From: Paraconexibacter sp040581415
GTDB lineage: Bacteria > Actinomycetota > Thermoleophilia > Solirubrobacterales > Solirubrobacteraceae
NCBI RefSeq assembly: GCF_040581415.1
Contig: NZ_CP114014.1
Span: 2,232,001 to 2,296,000 of the forward strand
Length of the DNA: 64,000 bases
Direction: 5' to 3'
In this document: in pieces, positions 42,405-50,962 of the stretch
Numbering within the stretch: position 1 is the stretch's first letter
How the letters are laid out: the number at the start of each line of letters is the position of its first letter
Notes under the pieces: generated by a model
Database searches by the model: none
Seen by the model: only the letters and a program-made list of their open reading frames with translations
What the model was told of the DNA's origin: nothing
Position numbers and translations under genes: made by a program

Positions 42405-42530
42405 CCTGGTGGTTGCGGGTAGGTGGCGCTGACGCGGGGGCTTGGTGGTCGGGGGTCGGTGGCGCCGACGCCGAGGGCCTGGTGGTCGGGGGGTCGGTGG
42501 CGCTGGCGCCGAGGACCTGGTCGGTCGCGA
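42405..42530 (+). repeat. Degenerate 36-38-bp tandem repeat downstream of aroA
   Basis: Roughly three and a half copies of a unit built from CCTGGTGGTCGGGGGTC and GGTGGCGCCGACGCCGAGG follow one another. Unit lengths are 36 and 38 bp. Both strands show open frames, but their codon pattern is simply the repeat. I regard it as non-coding. The next 120 bp (42531-42651) show nothing I recognise. Confidence 0.65.
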
Positions 42531-42651
42531 TGACTTTGGGAACTGCGGGCGGCAGACAGCGGTGGACGCTGCGTGGCTGCGGGGTCGCGGGTGCGGGGCG
42601 TGGGTCCGGCGGCTGGCCGGAAGGGACGAGCAGCGGATCGCACGGGTCCTC

Positions 42652-42757
42652 GGAGGATTCAGGGGGGTATGCCCCCTGAATCCTCCACGCGTCCGGGGCG
42701 GGCCGGGCGATCGTGCGCCCTCGGAGGATTCGGCGGGGCATACCCGCAGAACCCTCC
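42652..42757 (+). repeat. Two 35-bp palindromes (15-5-15), same family as at 50429
   Basis: Copy 1 (42652-42686) is perfect: GGAGGATTCAGGGGG, a 5-nt loop GTATG, CCCCCTGAATCCTCC. Copy 2 (42723-42757) has GGAGGATTCGGCGGG, loop GCATA, CCCGCAGAACCCTCC with 13 of 15 complementary. Both are followed by ACGCGTCC. A third member is at 50429-50463. Confidence 0.8.
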
Positions 42758-42808
42758 ACGCGTCCACGCCTGGCCGGGCTACGGCGGTGCGTCGTCGCTC
42801 CCTGGGGC

Positions 42809-42880
42809 GTCTGACGTCCAATTTTGGTCGCTGCAGCAGCCAAGATTGGACGTCAGACGTGGCAGCGCGTCGGCTGCCAC
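42809..42880 (+). repeat. 50-bp palindrome (19-12-19) plus adjoining hairpin
   Basis: GTCTGACGTCCAATTTTGG (42809-42827), a 12-nt loop, CCAAGATTGGACGTCAGAC (42840-42858); 18 of 19 positions pair. It has the same arm and loop lengths as the copies at 10060, 10389 and 53126, although the loop sequence differs. A second palindrome GTGGCAG-N8-CTGCCAC follows at once (42859-42880). The remaining bases to the MFS gene end (42881-43035) hold nothing recognised. Confidence 0.8.
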
Positions 42881-43035
42881 TCCGGCCCGCCCGCGGAGCC
42901 ACGGCCTCCACCGCTGCGAACCCCGATCGCGCCGTCGTTAGAGGCCGGTTCGCGTTCTACGCCTGCGATCGCCTCCGGCAACGAACACTCGCCTTCTTCG
43001 CACCGGAAGGAACGCTGTGCTCCCACTAACGGGTG

Positions 43036-44304
43036 TTAACGAGCGGGCGTCGCGGCACCGGCCTGCGGCCAGAGCTCCGCGTCCCGGCGCAGGTCGGCCA
43101 CGCAGACGTACAGCCCCAGGGTTCCCACGCAGCCCAGGACCCCCGCGCCGATCAGCGTCGCGTCCCGGCCGACGAGTGCGGCGATCGGGGCGGTGAGCGC
43201 GAACGACAGCGGCGTCAGGCCGATCGACACGAGCCAGTCCAGCGAGCCGACCCGGCCCAGCATGGTCGGCGGCACGCGGGTCTGCATCAGCGTGGCCCAG
43301 ACGACCATCCCGGTGCTGGCCGACGCGCCGAACAGCGCCGCGAGGATCGCCAGCTGCCAGACGGAGCCGGCGATCGCATAGCCCGCGATCGGCAGCAGCC
43401 CGAGGCCCCACGCGAGGTACATCAGCCGCAGGTGCTTGACCGGCAGCCCGCGACGGGACATCAGCAGCGCCCCCGCGATCCCGCCCGCTCCGCCGGCCGC
43501 CAGCACGGCACCGAACGCGCTCGCCGGCGCGTCGAGGTCGTTGCGGATCAGGTACGGCAGCAGGACCTCGACCGGCCCGTAGAAGCAGAGCAGCGACAGC
43601 GACGCGGCGATCAGCGTGCCCCACAGCCACGCGTGCTGGCGGACGAACGCCCAGCCTTCGCGGACCTCGCGGAAGACGGCGCCGAGCCCTTGGTCCACCG
43701 TCTCCCGGACCCGCGGCTGCGGCGTGATCGCCAGCACGCACGCCATGCAGAGCACGAACGTCCCGCCGTCGATCAGCAGCGCGGTCCCCGGGCCGAACAG
43801 GCCGACGAGCACACCGCCGACGGCGGGCCCGGCGAGACGGATCGACAGGGGCCGCGCGACCTCCTGGAACGCGTTGGCCTGCATTAGGTCCTCCGCCGGG
43901 ACGAGCTGCGGGATCATCGCGCCGAAGGCCGGGTTGAAGAAACCCTCCGCACCGCCGAAGAACACGGCCAGCGTGATCAGGTGCCACAGCTCGATCGTGC
44001 CCGTGACCGCGAGCACGCCGAGCGTGACGACGCAGACGAGCCGGACGGCGTCCGCCACGATCATGATCCGGCGCCGGTCGAAGCGGTCCGCAGCCACGCC
44101 ACCGAGCAGGAGGCAGACGACGGTGCCGAGCGTCCACGCGACGCCGAACGCGCTCAGGGCACTCGGCGAGTCCGACAGGTCGTAGACCTGCCAGGCGACC
44201 GCGACCAGGAAGATCCCGTCGCCGATCAGGCTCGCCGTCAGCCCGGTCCAGAGCAGGGCGAAGTCGCGATGCCGCAGCGGGCGCAGGAGGGCCGGGGGCG
44301 ACAC
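43036..44304 (-). CDS. MFS transporter, EntS-like (12 TMS)
   Basis: A polytopic protein of about 422 residues: RPLRHRDFALLWTGLTASLIGDGIFLVAVAWQVYDL in the first helix region, then GGVAADRFDRRRIMI (motif A), FFNPAFGAMIPQLV, and a second half with PTMLGRVGSLDWL. These resemble the MFS_3/enterobactin-exporter-like group. The substrate is unknown. A longer frame starts at ATG 44325, but GATAAT (44316-44311) lies within it and is exactly 6 nt before GTG 44304, so the GTG is chosen. It is divergent from cmk. Confidence 0.85.
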   Translation of the reverse strand: MSPPALLRPLRHRDFALLWTGLTASLIGDGIFLVAVAWQVYDLSDSPSALSAFGVAWTLGTVVCLLLGGVAADRFDRRRIMIVADAVRLVCVVTLGVLAVTGTIELWHLITLAVFFGGAEGFFNPAFGAMIPQLVPAEDLMQANAFQEVARPLSIRLAGPAVGGVLVGLFGPGTALLIDGGTFVLCMACVLAITPQPRVRETVDQGLGAVFREVREGWAFVRQHAWLWGTLIAASLSLLCFYGPVEVLLPYLIRNDLDAPASAFGAVLAAGGAGGIAGALLMSRRGLPVKHLRLMYLAWGLGLLPIAGYAIAGSVWQLAILAALFGASASTGMVVWATLMQTRVPPTMLGRVGSLDWLVSIGLTPLSFALTAPIAALVGRDATLIGAGVLGCVGTLGLYVCVADLRRDAELWPQAGAATPAR

Positions 44305-44310
44305 CGTGCC

Positions 44311-44316
44311 ATTATC
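44311..44316 (-). promoter_or_regulatory. -10 box (GATAAT, extended TGATAAT) for the MFS gene
   Basis: On the minus strand AGTGATAATGG provides a near-consensus -10 box with 6 nt to GTG 44304. It lies between the MFS gene and divergent cmk, whose own ATG at 44377 is 7 nt after a weaker TGGACT. Confidence 0.5.
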
Positions 44317-44376
44317 ACTGTCCATGGGTGCGCGCTGAGATTCGCGCCGCCTGCGATCAGATTTGGACTAGAGCAG

Positions 44377-44964
44377 ATGCTTGTTGCCCTCGATGGACCC
44401 GCCGGGGCCGGGAAGTCGACCGTCGCCCGCGCGGTCGCCGACGCCCTCGGCTTCACCTACCTGGACACCGGTGCCATGTACCGCTGCGTCGGCCTGCGCG
44501 CGACCGCGAACGCCGACGCGGCCCTCGACGCGGCCGCCCTCGAGATCGTGTTCGACGGCGAGCGTGTCCTGCTCGACGGCGAGGACGTCACGGCGGCCAT
44601 CCGCACCCCGGAGGCCGGCCTGGCCGCCTCCCGCGTCGCGACGGACCCGGCGATCCGCAGCACGCTCGTCGCCCTGCAGCAGAAGACGATGGCCGCCGGC
44701 GACTGGGTGGCGGAGGGCCGGGACATCGGCACCGTCGTCGCCCCCGACGCCGAGCTGAAGGTCTGGCTCACGGCCGACCCCGAGGAGCGCGCCCGCCGCC
44801 GGGAGATCCCCGTCGCCGAGCTGATGGAGCGCGACGAGCGCGACGCCGCCCGCGAGACGAGCCCGATGAAGCCGGCCGACGACGCGATCGAGGTCGACAC
44901 CACCGGGCTGACGCTCGACGAGGTCATCGCCCGCATCACCACGCTGGTGGAGGAGGTCCGATGA
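44377..44964 (+). CDS. cmk: Cytidylate kinase
   Basis: A P-loop kinase of 195 residues: LVALDGPAGAGKSTVARAVA, then YLDTGAMYRCVGL, GRDIGTVV and RDERDAARETSPMKPADDAIEVDTTGL. It phosphorylates CMP/dCMP. It is shorter than typical (about 220) mainly in the region before RDERD. The frame is open upstream through the divergent MFS gene as a shadow. Its stop overlaps der (ATGA), the usual cmk-der pairing. Confidence 0.94.
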   Translation: MLVALDGPAGAGKSTVARAVADALGFTYLDTGAMYRCVGLRATANADAALDAAALEIVFDGERVLLDGEDVTAAIRTPEAGLAASRVATDPAIRSTLVALQQKTMAAGDWVAEGRDIGTVVAPDAELKVWLTADPEERARRREIPVAELMERDERDAARETSPMKPADDAIEVDTTGLTLDEVIARITTLVEEVR

Positions 44965-46508
44965 AGGTCGCCGTGGTCGGATACCCCAACGTCGGCAAGT
45001 CCTCGCTGGTCAACCGCCTCACGCAGACGCGCGAGGCCGTCGTCCACGAGCGCGCGGGCATCACCCGCGACCGCAAGGAGGTCGCCTGCGAGTGGAACGG
45101 CCGGCGGTTCACGCTGATCGACACCGGCGGCATGGACTTCCAGGACGAGGACCCGATCAGCGGCTCGATCCGCGAGCAGGCCCGCGCCGCGATCGCCGAC
45201 GCGCAGGTCGCGATGCTCGTGGTCGACGGCCGCGCCGGCGTGCGGCCGGGCGACGAGGAGATGGCCGACCTGCTGCGCCGCTCGCGCCTGCCGATCGTCC
45301 TCGCCGTCAACAAGATCGACTCCGCCCAGGACATCGCGAACACCGCCGAGTTCTACGGGCTCGGGATGGGGGACCCCGTCGCGGTCAGCGCGGCCCAGGG
45401 CCTCGGCACCGGCGACCTGCTCGACCGCCTCACCGAGCTGCTGCCCGACGACGACGACGCGCCGGACGAGGACATCGTCCGGCTCGCGCTGATCGGCCGG
45501 CCGAACGTCGGCAAGTCGACCCTGATCAACCAGTGGCTCGGGTCCGAGCGCGTGATCGTCTCCGACATCGCCGGCACGACGCGCGACTCGATCGACCTGC
45601 CGCTCGAGTTCGACGGGCGCAAGCTGGTTGTCGTCGACACCGCCGGCATGCGCCGTCAGGCGAAGGTCCAGGAGTCCGTCGAGTACTTCACGACGCTGCG
45701 CTCCCAGCGAGCGGTGGAGCGGGCGGACGTCGCGCTGGTGATCTGCAGCGCGGAGGACGGCATCACCGCGCAGGACATGCGCATCGCCGAGCTCGCGATG
45801 CAGGAGGGCTGCGCGACCGCCCTCGTCCTGAACAAGTGGGACGAGTTCGGGATGAGCGAGGACGACCTCATCCACGAGCGCGCGAAGGCCAACCGCAAGC
45901 TGCGCCTCCGGCCCAAGGTCCTGACCGCGAGCGCGCTGACCGGTCGCAACGTCGCCCGCGTGCTGCAGGAGGCGATCGTCCTCGGCGACCGCATGACCGG
46001 CCGCATCCCCACACCGGAGCTGAACCGGTTCCTCGCCGAGACGACGCAGACCCGGCAGCCGCCGGCCAAGCAGGGCCACCGCCTGAAGCTGATCTACATC
46101 GCGCAGATCGGCGAGCGCCCGCCGCGCTTCGCGATCCAGGTCAACACCCGCAGCCGCGTCACCCGCGACTACGCGTACTTCGTCGAGAACCGGCTGCGGG
46201 CCCGCTACGGGCTGGACGGCGTCCCGGTCATCATCGACTTCAACGAGCGCGGCTCGGGCCGCCGCGCGCCCGGCGGCGACCACCGCGCCGACCGCCTGAA
46301 GGCCGTTCAGGAGGACGTCTTCGAGGAGCTGGCCGACGTCGGCTTCGACGTCGAGCTCGGGGATGTCGAGGACGACCCGCAGGCGCGCGAGGTCGAGGTC
46401 TACGAGTACACGGACGCCGGCGACGACGAGGACTTCGCCGACGACGACGAGGACTTCGACCACGACGACGAGGACGAGGACGGACCGGAGCCCGCGCCCG
46501 GTGGCTGA
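44961..46508 (+). CDS. der: Ribosome-associated GTPase Der (EngA)
   Basis: A double-GTPase of 515 residues. G-domain 1 has GYPNVGKSSLVNRL, DTGGMDF and NKID. G-domain 2 has GRPNVGKSTLINQW, DTAGMRRQ and NKWDEF. The KH-like domain follows (YIAQIGERPPRFAIQVNTRS). The last 70 residues are extremely acidic (runs of D/E), longer than usual. Der assists 50S assembly. It is coupled to cmk and its end overlaps the next gene by 8 nt. Confidence 0.95.
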   Translation: MKVAVVGYPNVGKSSLVNRLTQTREAVVHERAGITRDRKEVACEWNGRRFTLIDTGGMDFQDEDPISGSIREQARAAIADAQVAMLVVDGRAGVRPGDEEMADLLRRSRLPIVLAVNKIDSAQDIANTAEFYGLGMGDPVAVSAAQGLGTGDLLDRLTELLPDDDDAPDEDIVRLALIGRPNVGKSTLINQWLGSERVIVSDIAGTTRDSIDLPLEFDGRKLVVVDTAGMRRQAKVQESVEYFTTLRSQRAVERADVALVICSAEDGITAQDMRIAELAMQEGCATALVLNKWDEFGMSEDDLIHERAKANRKLRLRPKVLTASALTGRNVARVLQEAIVLGDRMTGRIPTPELNRFLAETTQTRQPPAKQGHRLKLIYIAQIGERPPRFAIQVNTRSRVTRDYAYFVENRLRARYGLDGVPVIIDFNERGSGRRAPGGDHRADRLKAVQEDVFEELADVGFDVELGDVEDDPQAREVEVYEYTDAGDDEDFADDDEDFDHDDEDEDGPEPAPGG

Positions 46509-47595
46509 GTCGGGGCTGCGACCGGTCGTCCCGCGCTGGCAGCGCGCGCTGCTGCGCGGCGTCGCGCCGCTCACGTCGCCGCGGACGCCGGACGACTACG
46601 TCCAGATGCTCAACCCGCGCTGGTCCAGCCGCGAACTGCGCGGCACGGTCGAGCGCGTGGACGCGGAGACCGCTGATGCGACCACGCTGACGATCCGGCC
46701 GTGCCGACCGTGGCCCGGCCACCAGGCAGGTCAGTACCTGCGGATCGGCGTCGACATCGACGGCGTCCGGCACTGGCGGGCGTACTCGCTTAGCTCCGAC
46801 GCCGGCCGGACCGACGGCCTCCTGCAGATCACCGTCAAGCGGGTCGCCGGGGGCGCTGTCTCGCCGTACCTGACGAGCGTCGTGCGGCCGGGGACGATCG
46901 TGACGCTCGGCGGGGTGGAGGGGACGTTCACGCTCCCGGACCCGGCCGCCGGCCCGCTGCTGCTGCTCACCGCGGGCAGCGGGGTCACGCCCGTCATGGC
47001 GATCCTGCGCGGGCTCGACGCGCGCGGCGCACTCGACGACGTCGTCCACGTGCACTCCGCCCCGACCGCCGAGACCACGATCTTCGCGGCCGCGCTGACC
47101 GCCTTCGACGCGCGGCACCCCGGGCTGACGCTGCACGTCCGCCACACCCGCGCCGACGGCCGCCTGGCCCCGGACGGGCTCGACACGCTCGTGCCCGACT
47201 GGCGCACAAGGCAGACGCTCGCCTGCGGGCCGGCGAGCATGCTTGCCGCCCTGAGCGCGCACTGGGACGCCGCGGGACTGCGCTCACGGCTGCGGCTCGA
47301 GCACTTCGCGCCGCACCTCGAGCCCGGGGTCGGCGGCACCGGCGGCACGGTCACCCTCACGCGCAGCGGGGTCACGGCCTTCGCCGAGGGTGGGCAGCCG
47401 TTGCTAGCGGCCGCGGAGGACGCCGGCGTCGCCGCGCCGTTCGGCTGCCGCATGGGCATCTGCCAGACGTGCGTCCGCCGCCTGGTCTCCGGCCGCGTGC
47501 GCGACCTGCGCACCGGTGAGGTCCACGGCGAGCCCGGTCGGTTCATCCGGACCTGCGTCAACGCGGCCGAGGGCCCCGTCGAGCTCGAGCTGTAG
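46501..47595 (+). CDS. Ferredoxin reductase-type flavoprotein with C-terminal 2Fe-2S domain
   Basis: A protein of 364 residues. An FAD-binding domain (GQYLRIGVDIDG, RAYSLSS) and an NAD-binding domain (LLTAGSGVTPVMAILRGL) are followed by a plant-type [2Fe-2S] domain with FGCRMGICQTC and a final RTCVN cysteine. This order matches reductases that feed membrane desaturases or alkane hydroxylases (mycobacterial Rv3230c type). No oxygenase partner is nearby. The GTG at 46501 lies within the end of der. Confidence 0.87.
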   Translation: MAESGLRPVVPRWQRALLRGVAPLTSPRTPDDYVQMLNPRWSSRELRGTVERVDAETADATTLTIRPCRPWPGHQAGQYLRIGVDIDGVRHWRAYSLSSDAGRTDGLLQITVKRVAGGAVSPYLTSVVRPGTIVTLGGVEGTFTLPDPAAGPLLLLTAGSGVTPVMAILRGLDARGALDDVVHVHSAPTAETTIFAAALTAFDARHPGLTLHVRHTRADGRLAPDGLDTLVPDWRTRQTLACGPASMLAALSAHWDAAGLRSRLRLEHFAPHLEPGVGGTGGTVTLTRSGVTAFAEGGQPLLAAAEDAGVAAPFGCRMGICQTCVRRLVSGRVRDLRTGEVHGEPGRFIRTCVNAAEGPVELEL

Positions 47596-47601
47596 CCGCG
47601 C

Positions 47602-49197
47602 GTGTCGCCGTCCCAGCCACCGGAACCCGACGCCGACGCCGGCGGTGCGGCCGACGCCGCGTCATCAGGACATTCGCCACCGCCCGGGGGCCGGAACCCG
47701 GGGTCAGCGGATTCCGAGGGGGCAGGGCGTCCGCGCATCGCGGTCCTCGCAGCGCTGCTGGCCGTGCTCGTGGTGCTTGTCGTCGGCCTCGCTCTGCTCG
47801 TGAGCGGGGGCGACGACCGCGACGGCGGACCACCCGCCGCGCTCGCCACGCGGCTGGTCCCCGCCGACGCGCTCGTCTACGTGCACCTGTCGACCGACAC
47901 GGGGCGCCGCGGGACCGCGGCCGCCGAGCGGCTGGCGCAGGCCTTCCCGGGCTACGACGCGCTCCGCAAGAGCCTCGTGAAGCGCCTGTCGGCGCCTGGC
48001 TGCCCGGTCGCCGCCGACGCGCTCAAGAACGGCCGCGAGGCCGCGCTCGCGCTGATCGACACCGGGAGCGAGGCCGCCGGATCGCTCGTCTACGTCGACA
48101 CCGGCAACACCGACAAGCTTCCCGAGCGGACCTGCGGCGCGGTTCAGACGGGCAAGTTCGGCCGCTTCCTCGTCATCGGGCAGCCGCAGACGATCGTGCT
48201 CGCGCGGCAGCTCGCTGCCGGCAAGGGCCGGTCGCTGGCCGACGTCGCGGCGTACCGCCGCGGGCTGGACGGCCTGCCCGCGGGCCGGGTCGCCGACGCA
48301 TGGGCCACGGCCGACGGCGTCGACCGGTTGCTGGCGCCGCAGGGCGGCATCCTCGGCGTGGCCGGCTCGCTGCTGCGGCGCCCCGGCGGTGCGGCGACGA
48401 TCGCCGCGGTCGTCCCGGCCGAGCAGGGCGCGCGGGTGATCGTCCGCACCCTGTCGCGCACGCCGGCGACGACGAGCAGCTCGAGCTTCCGGCCGTTCAC
48501 CCCGACCATCCAGGGCGAGCTGCCGGACAGCGCGATGGGCTTCCTGGCCGTCGAGGGCATCAGCGGGGCGGCAGCGCAGCTGCTCGGCCTCGCCGGCCTG
48601 CGGACCCCGGGGCTCGGTGCGCTGCTGGCCCGGGCCGGGAAGGACCTGCAGCCGCTGGCCCGGCTGTTCGACGGCGAGGTCGGCGTCACCGTGACCCGGG
48701 CCACGCCGACCGCGATCCTGACGCTCGTCACCCGCACCCCCGACCCGGCGGCGGCCCGCCGCACGCTCGCGTCGCTGCGGCCGAAGATCGCGCGGCTGCT
48801 CGCACGCAGCCCGGACAACATCCCGGTCTGGAAGGCCGTCGGCAGCACGTACCGCCTGCGGCCGTCGTCCGGCCTCGAGCTCGACTACGACATCGTGGGC
48901 GACCTGATCGTGGTGTCCACGCGCCAGGCCGGGATCGACGGCGTCCGCACGCGCCAGGGCAGGCTGCCGGACACCGCGGGCTGGCGCGCCGCGGTGGGAA
49001 AGGCCTCAAATCCAGTCAGCTCGCTAGGCTTTCTCGACTTCAACCAGCTCCTGCGGCTGGGCGAGCAGACGGGTCTCGACGAGAACCGGGCGTATCTGGC
49101 GGCGAAGGCCGACCTCCAGAGGCTCAGGTCCGTCGGAGTCCGCTCGTCCACCGAGGGAGACGAATCCACCGTGGAGCTCTTCCTCTCCTTCCCATGA
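47602..49197 (+). CDS. Membrane-anchored DUF3352-like protein
   Basis: A protein of 531 residues. After a Pro/Gly/Ala-rich cytoplasmic tail of about 45 residues it has one membrane helix (IAVLAALLAVLVVLVVGLALLV). The large outer domain starts with LVPADALVYVHLSTD, and shows LFDGEVGVTVTR and DLIVVSTRQAGID, the pattern of the DUF3352 family. Function is unknown. It begins with GTG 7 nt after the flavoprotein and overlaps metK by 4 nt (ATGA), so it is in the metK transcription unit. Confidence 0.75.
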   Translation: MSPSQPPEPDADAGGAADAASSGHSPPPGGRNPGSADSEGAGRPRIAVLAALLAVLVVLVVGLALLVSGGDDRDGGPPAALATRLVPADALVYVHLSTDTGRRGTAAAERLAQAFPGYDALRKSLVKRLSAPGCPVAADALKNGREAALALIDTGSEAAGSLVYVDTGNTDKLPERTCGAVQTGKFGRFLVIGQPQTIVLARQLAAGKGRSLADVAAYRRGLDGLPAGRVADAWATADGVDRLLAPQGGILGVAGSLLRRPGGAATIAAVVPAEQGARVIVRTLSRTPATTSSSSFRPFTPTIQGELPDSAMGFLAVEGISGAAAQLLGLAGLRTPGLGALLARAGKDLQPLARLFDGEVGVTVTRATPTAILTLVTRTPDPAAARRTLASLRPKIARLLARSPDNIPVWKAVGSTYRLRPSSGLELDYDIVGDLIVVSTRQAGIDGVRTRQGRLPDTAGWRAAVGKASNPVSSLGFLDFNQLLRLGEQTGLDENRAYLAAKADLQRLRSVGVRSSTEGDESTVELFLSFP

Positions 49198-50411
49198 GCC
49201 AGTTCGCCGATAACGAGTACCTGTTCACCTCCGAGTCTGTGACCGAAGGTCACCCGGACAAGATCGCCGACCAGATCAGCGACACGATCCTGGACGCGAT
49301 CCTCGCCGAGGAGCCGTACGCCCGCGTGGCGTGCGAGACGCTGGTCAACACCGGCCTCGTCGTCGTGTCCGGCGAGATCACCACCGACGCGTGGATCGAC
49401 ATCCCGCAGCTGGTGCGCGACACGGTCTGCGAGATCGGCTACGACAAGGGCGAGTACGGCTTCGACGGCAAGGCCGTCGCCGTCATCACCACGATCGACA
49501 AGCAGTCGCCGGACATCGCCCAGGGTGTCGACAAGGCGCAGGAGAACCGCGAGCACGGCGGCAGCGACGAGCTCGACATCGCCGGCGCGGGCGACCAGGG
49601 GATGATGTTCGGCTACGCGTCGAACGAGACCCCGACGCTGATGCCCCTGCCGATCTCCCTGGCGCACCGCCTGGCCGAGCAGCTGTCCGCGGTCCGCAAG
49701 GACGACACGCTGCCCTACCTGCGTCCGGACGGCAAGACGCAGGTCACGGTCCGCTACGTCGACGGCAAGCCCGTCGAGGTCGTCAAGATCCTGATCTCCA
49801 CGCAGCACAGCGAGGACACCACGCAGGCGACGATCCGCGAGGACCTCTGGAACCACGTCGTCACCAAGGTCATCCCGGCCGAGCTGTACGACGAGTCCAA
49901 GCTGAAGACGAACGTCAACTTCCTGGTCAACCCGACCGGCATCTTCGTCATCGGCGGCCCCGTCGGCGACTGTGGCCTCACCGGCCGCAAGATCATCGTC
50001 GACACCTACGGCGGCATGGCCCGCCACGGTGGCGGCGCCTTCTCCGGCAAGGACCCGTCGAAGGTCGACCGCTCGGCCGCCTACGCCGCCCGCTGGGTCG
50101 CGAAGAACCTCGTCGCCGCCGGCCTGGCCGACCGCTGCGAGGTCCAGGTCGCGTACGCGATCGGCGTCGCGCACCCCGTCTCCGTGATGGTCGAGACGTT
50201 CGGGACCGAGAAGGTGTCCCGCGCGAAGATCGCCGAGCTCGTCGACACGCACTTCGACCTGCGTCCCGGCTCGTTCCGCGAGGAGCTCAAGCTCCACCGT
50301 CCGATCTACAAGAAGACCGCTGCCTACGGCCACTTCGGCCGCGAGGACGACGACTTCGAGTGGGAGAAGACGACGAAGGCCGACGCGCTGCGCGAGGCCG
50401 CGGGCCTCTAG
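49194..50411 (+). CDS. metK: S-adenosylmethionine synthetase
   Basis: A protein of 405 residues. It has FTSESVTEGHPDKIADQISD, the GAGDQGMMFGYA motif, VNPTGIFVIGGPVGDCGLTGRKIIVDTYGG and GGGAFSGKDPSKVDRSAAY. It makes SAM from Met and ATP. No SAM riboswitch is present because the gene is coupled to the preceding one. The 3' end is followed by a 35-bp palindrome before the convergent PH-domain gene. Confidence 0.97.
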   Translation: MSQFADNEYLFTSESVTEGHPDKIADQISDTILDAILAEEPYARVACETLVNTGLVVVSGEITTDAWIDIPQLVRDTVCEIGYDKGEYGFDGKAVAVITTIDKQSPDIAQGVDKAQENREHGGSDELDIAGAGDQGMMFGYASNETPTLMPLPISLAHRLAEQLSAVRKDDTLPYLRPDGKTQVTVRYVDGKPVEVVKILISTQHSEDTTQATIREDLWNHVVTKVIPAELYDESKLKTNVNFLVNPTGIFVIGGPVGDCGLTGRKIIVDTYGGMARHGGGAFSGKDPSKVDRSAAYAARWVAKNLVAAGLADRCEVQVAYAIGVAHPVSVMVETFGTEKVSRAKIAELVDTHFDLRPGSFREELKLHRPIYKKTAAYGHFGREDDDFEWEKTTKADALREAAGL

Positions 50412-50428
50412 CCCCGCCGCAGGTCCCC

Positions 50429-50463
50429 GGAGGATCTGGCGGGTCAGCCCCGCCGGGTCCTCC
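50429..50463. terminator. 35-bp palindrome (15-5-15) between metK and a convergent gene
   Basis: GGAGGATCTGGCGGG, loop TCAGC, CCCGCCGGGTCCTCC with 13 of 15 complementary. It occupies nearly the whole gap between two convergent stops, so it is a plausible bidirectional terminator. It belongs to the family found twice at 42652-42757. No U-tract is seen on either strand. Confidence 0.65.
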
Positions 50464-50465
50464 GC

Positions 50466-50936
50466 TCAGGCCGCCGGGCCGACCTCGGCCGCGCGCTGGG
50501 CCCGGTCCACCGCCGTGACGACCTCGTCCGGGTTGGCCACGCCCGCGAAGGTGAAGTCCGAGTCGTCGGTCCCGGCGGTGTCGAAGTCGACGGTCCCGAT
50601 CTGCAGGACCCGCTCGAAGAACGACTGCTCGGTGTTGACGTTCTGCACGCGCTCGAGCTTCGTCTGCTGCACGGAGCGCGACAGCAGCCCGCGCCGGATG
50701 TGCAGGCGCTCGGAGGTGATCGTGTAGCTCGTCCCGATCCGCTTCAGGAACCCGACGGCGACCACGACGGCGAAGATCACGATGAATGCGACGACCGCCG
50801 TCCCCGTCGCGTCCGCCAGCTTCACGATCAGCGCGACGACGGCCGCGGCGACGAGCCCGACGACGTAGAACCCCAGGATCGATCGCCAGGACGGGCGGCC
50901 CTCGAAGATGATGGTCTCGCCGGGGTGTAGGTCCAT
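50466..50936 (-). CDS. Bacterial PH-domain (bPH2) membrane protein
   Basis: A protein of 156 residues starting MDLHPGETIIFEGRPSW. Two membrane helices follow (ILGFYVVGLVAAAVVALIV and AVVAFIVIFAVVVAVGFL). The C-terminal half is a bPH domain with YTITSERLHIRRGLLSRSVQQTKLERVQNVNTEQSFFERVLQIGTVDF. This is the YdbT/DUF304-like pattern; function is unknown. The ATG at 50936 is 8 nt after a TATTGT box, so it is preferred to the upstream in-frame ATG at 50948. Confidence 0.85.
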   Translation of the reverse strand: MDLHPGETIIFEGRPSWRSILGFYVVGLVAAAVVALIVKLADATGTAVVAFIVIFAVVVAVGFLKRIGTSYTITSERLHIRRGLLSRSVQQTKLERVQNVNTEQSFFERVLQIGTVDFDTAGTDDSDFTFAGVANPDEVVTAVDRAQRAAEVGPAA

Positions 50937-50944
50937 GCCGCGGG

Positions 50945-50954
50945 ACAATATCCT
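50945..50954. promoter_or_regulatory. Overlapping divergent -10 boxes of the PH gene and priA
   Basis: ACAATATCCT carries TATTGT on the minus strand (50950-50945) and TATCCT on the plus strand (50949-50954), sharing two bases. Each is followed by 8 nt and then a start codon (ATG 50936 on the minus strand, GTG 50963 on the plus). Both transcripts would be leaderless and compete for polymerase. Confidence 0.6.
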
Positions 50955-50962
50955 CGTCCGGA

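Noticed and set aside
40687..42843. 718-residue minus-strand frame opposite aroA and tyrA
   Set aside because: It is antisense to two enzymes with complete motifs, and its composition is the typical high-GC shadow.
42442..43029. 195-residue plus-strand ORF after aroA
   Set aside because: It consists of repeat and palindrome translations and has no recognisable domain or start signal.
49100..49193. SAM riboswitch before metK
   Set aside because: metK overlaps the preceding gene by 4 nt and the upstream bases are coding.
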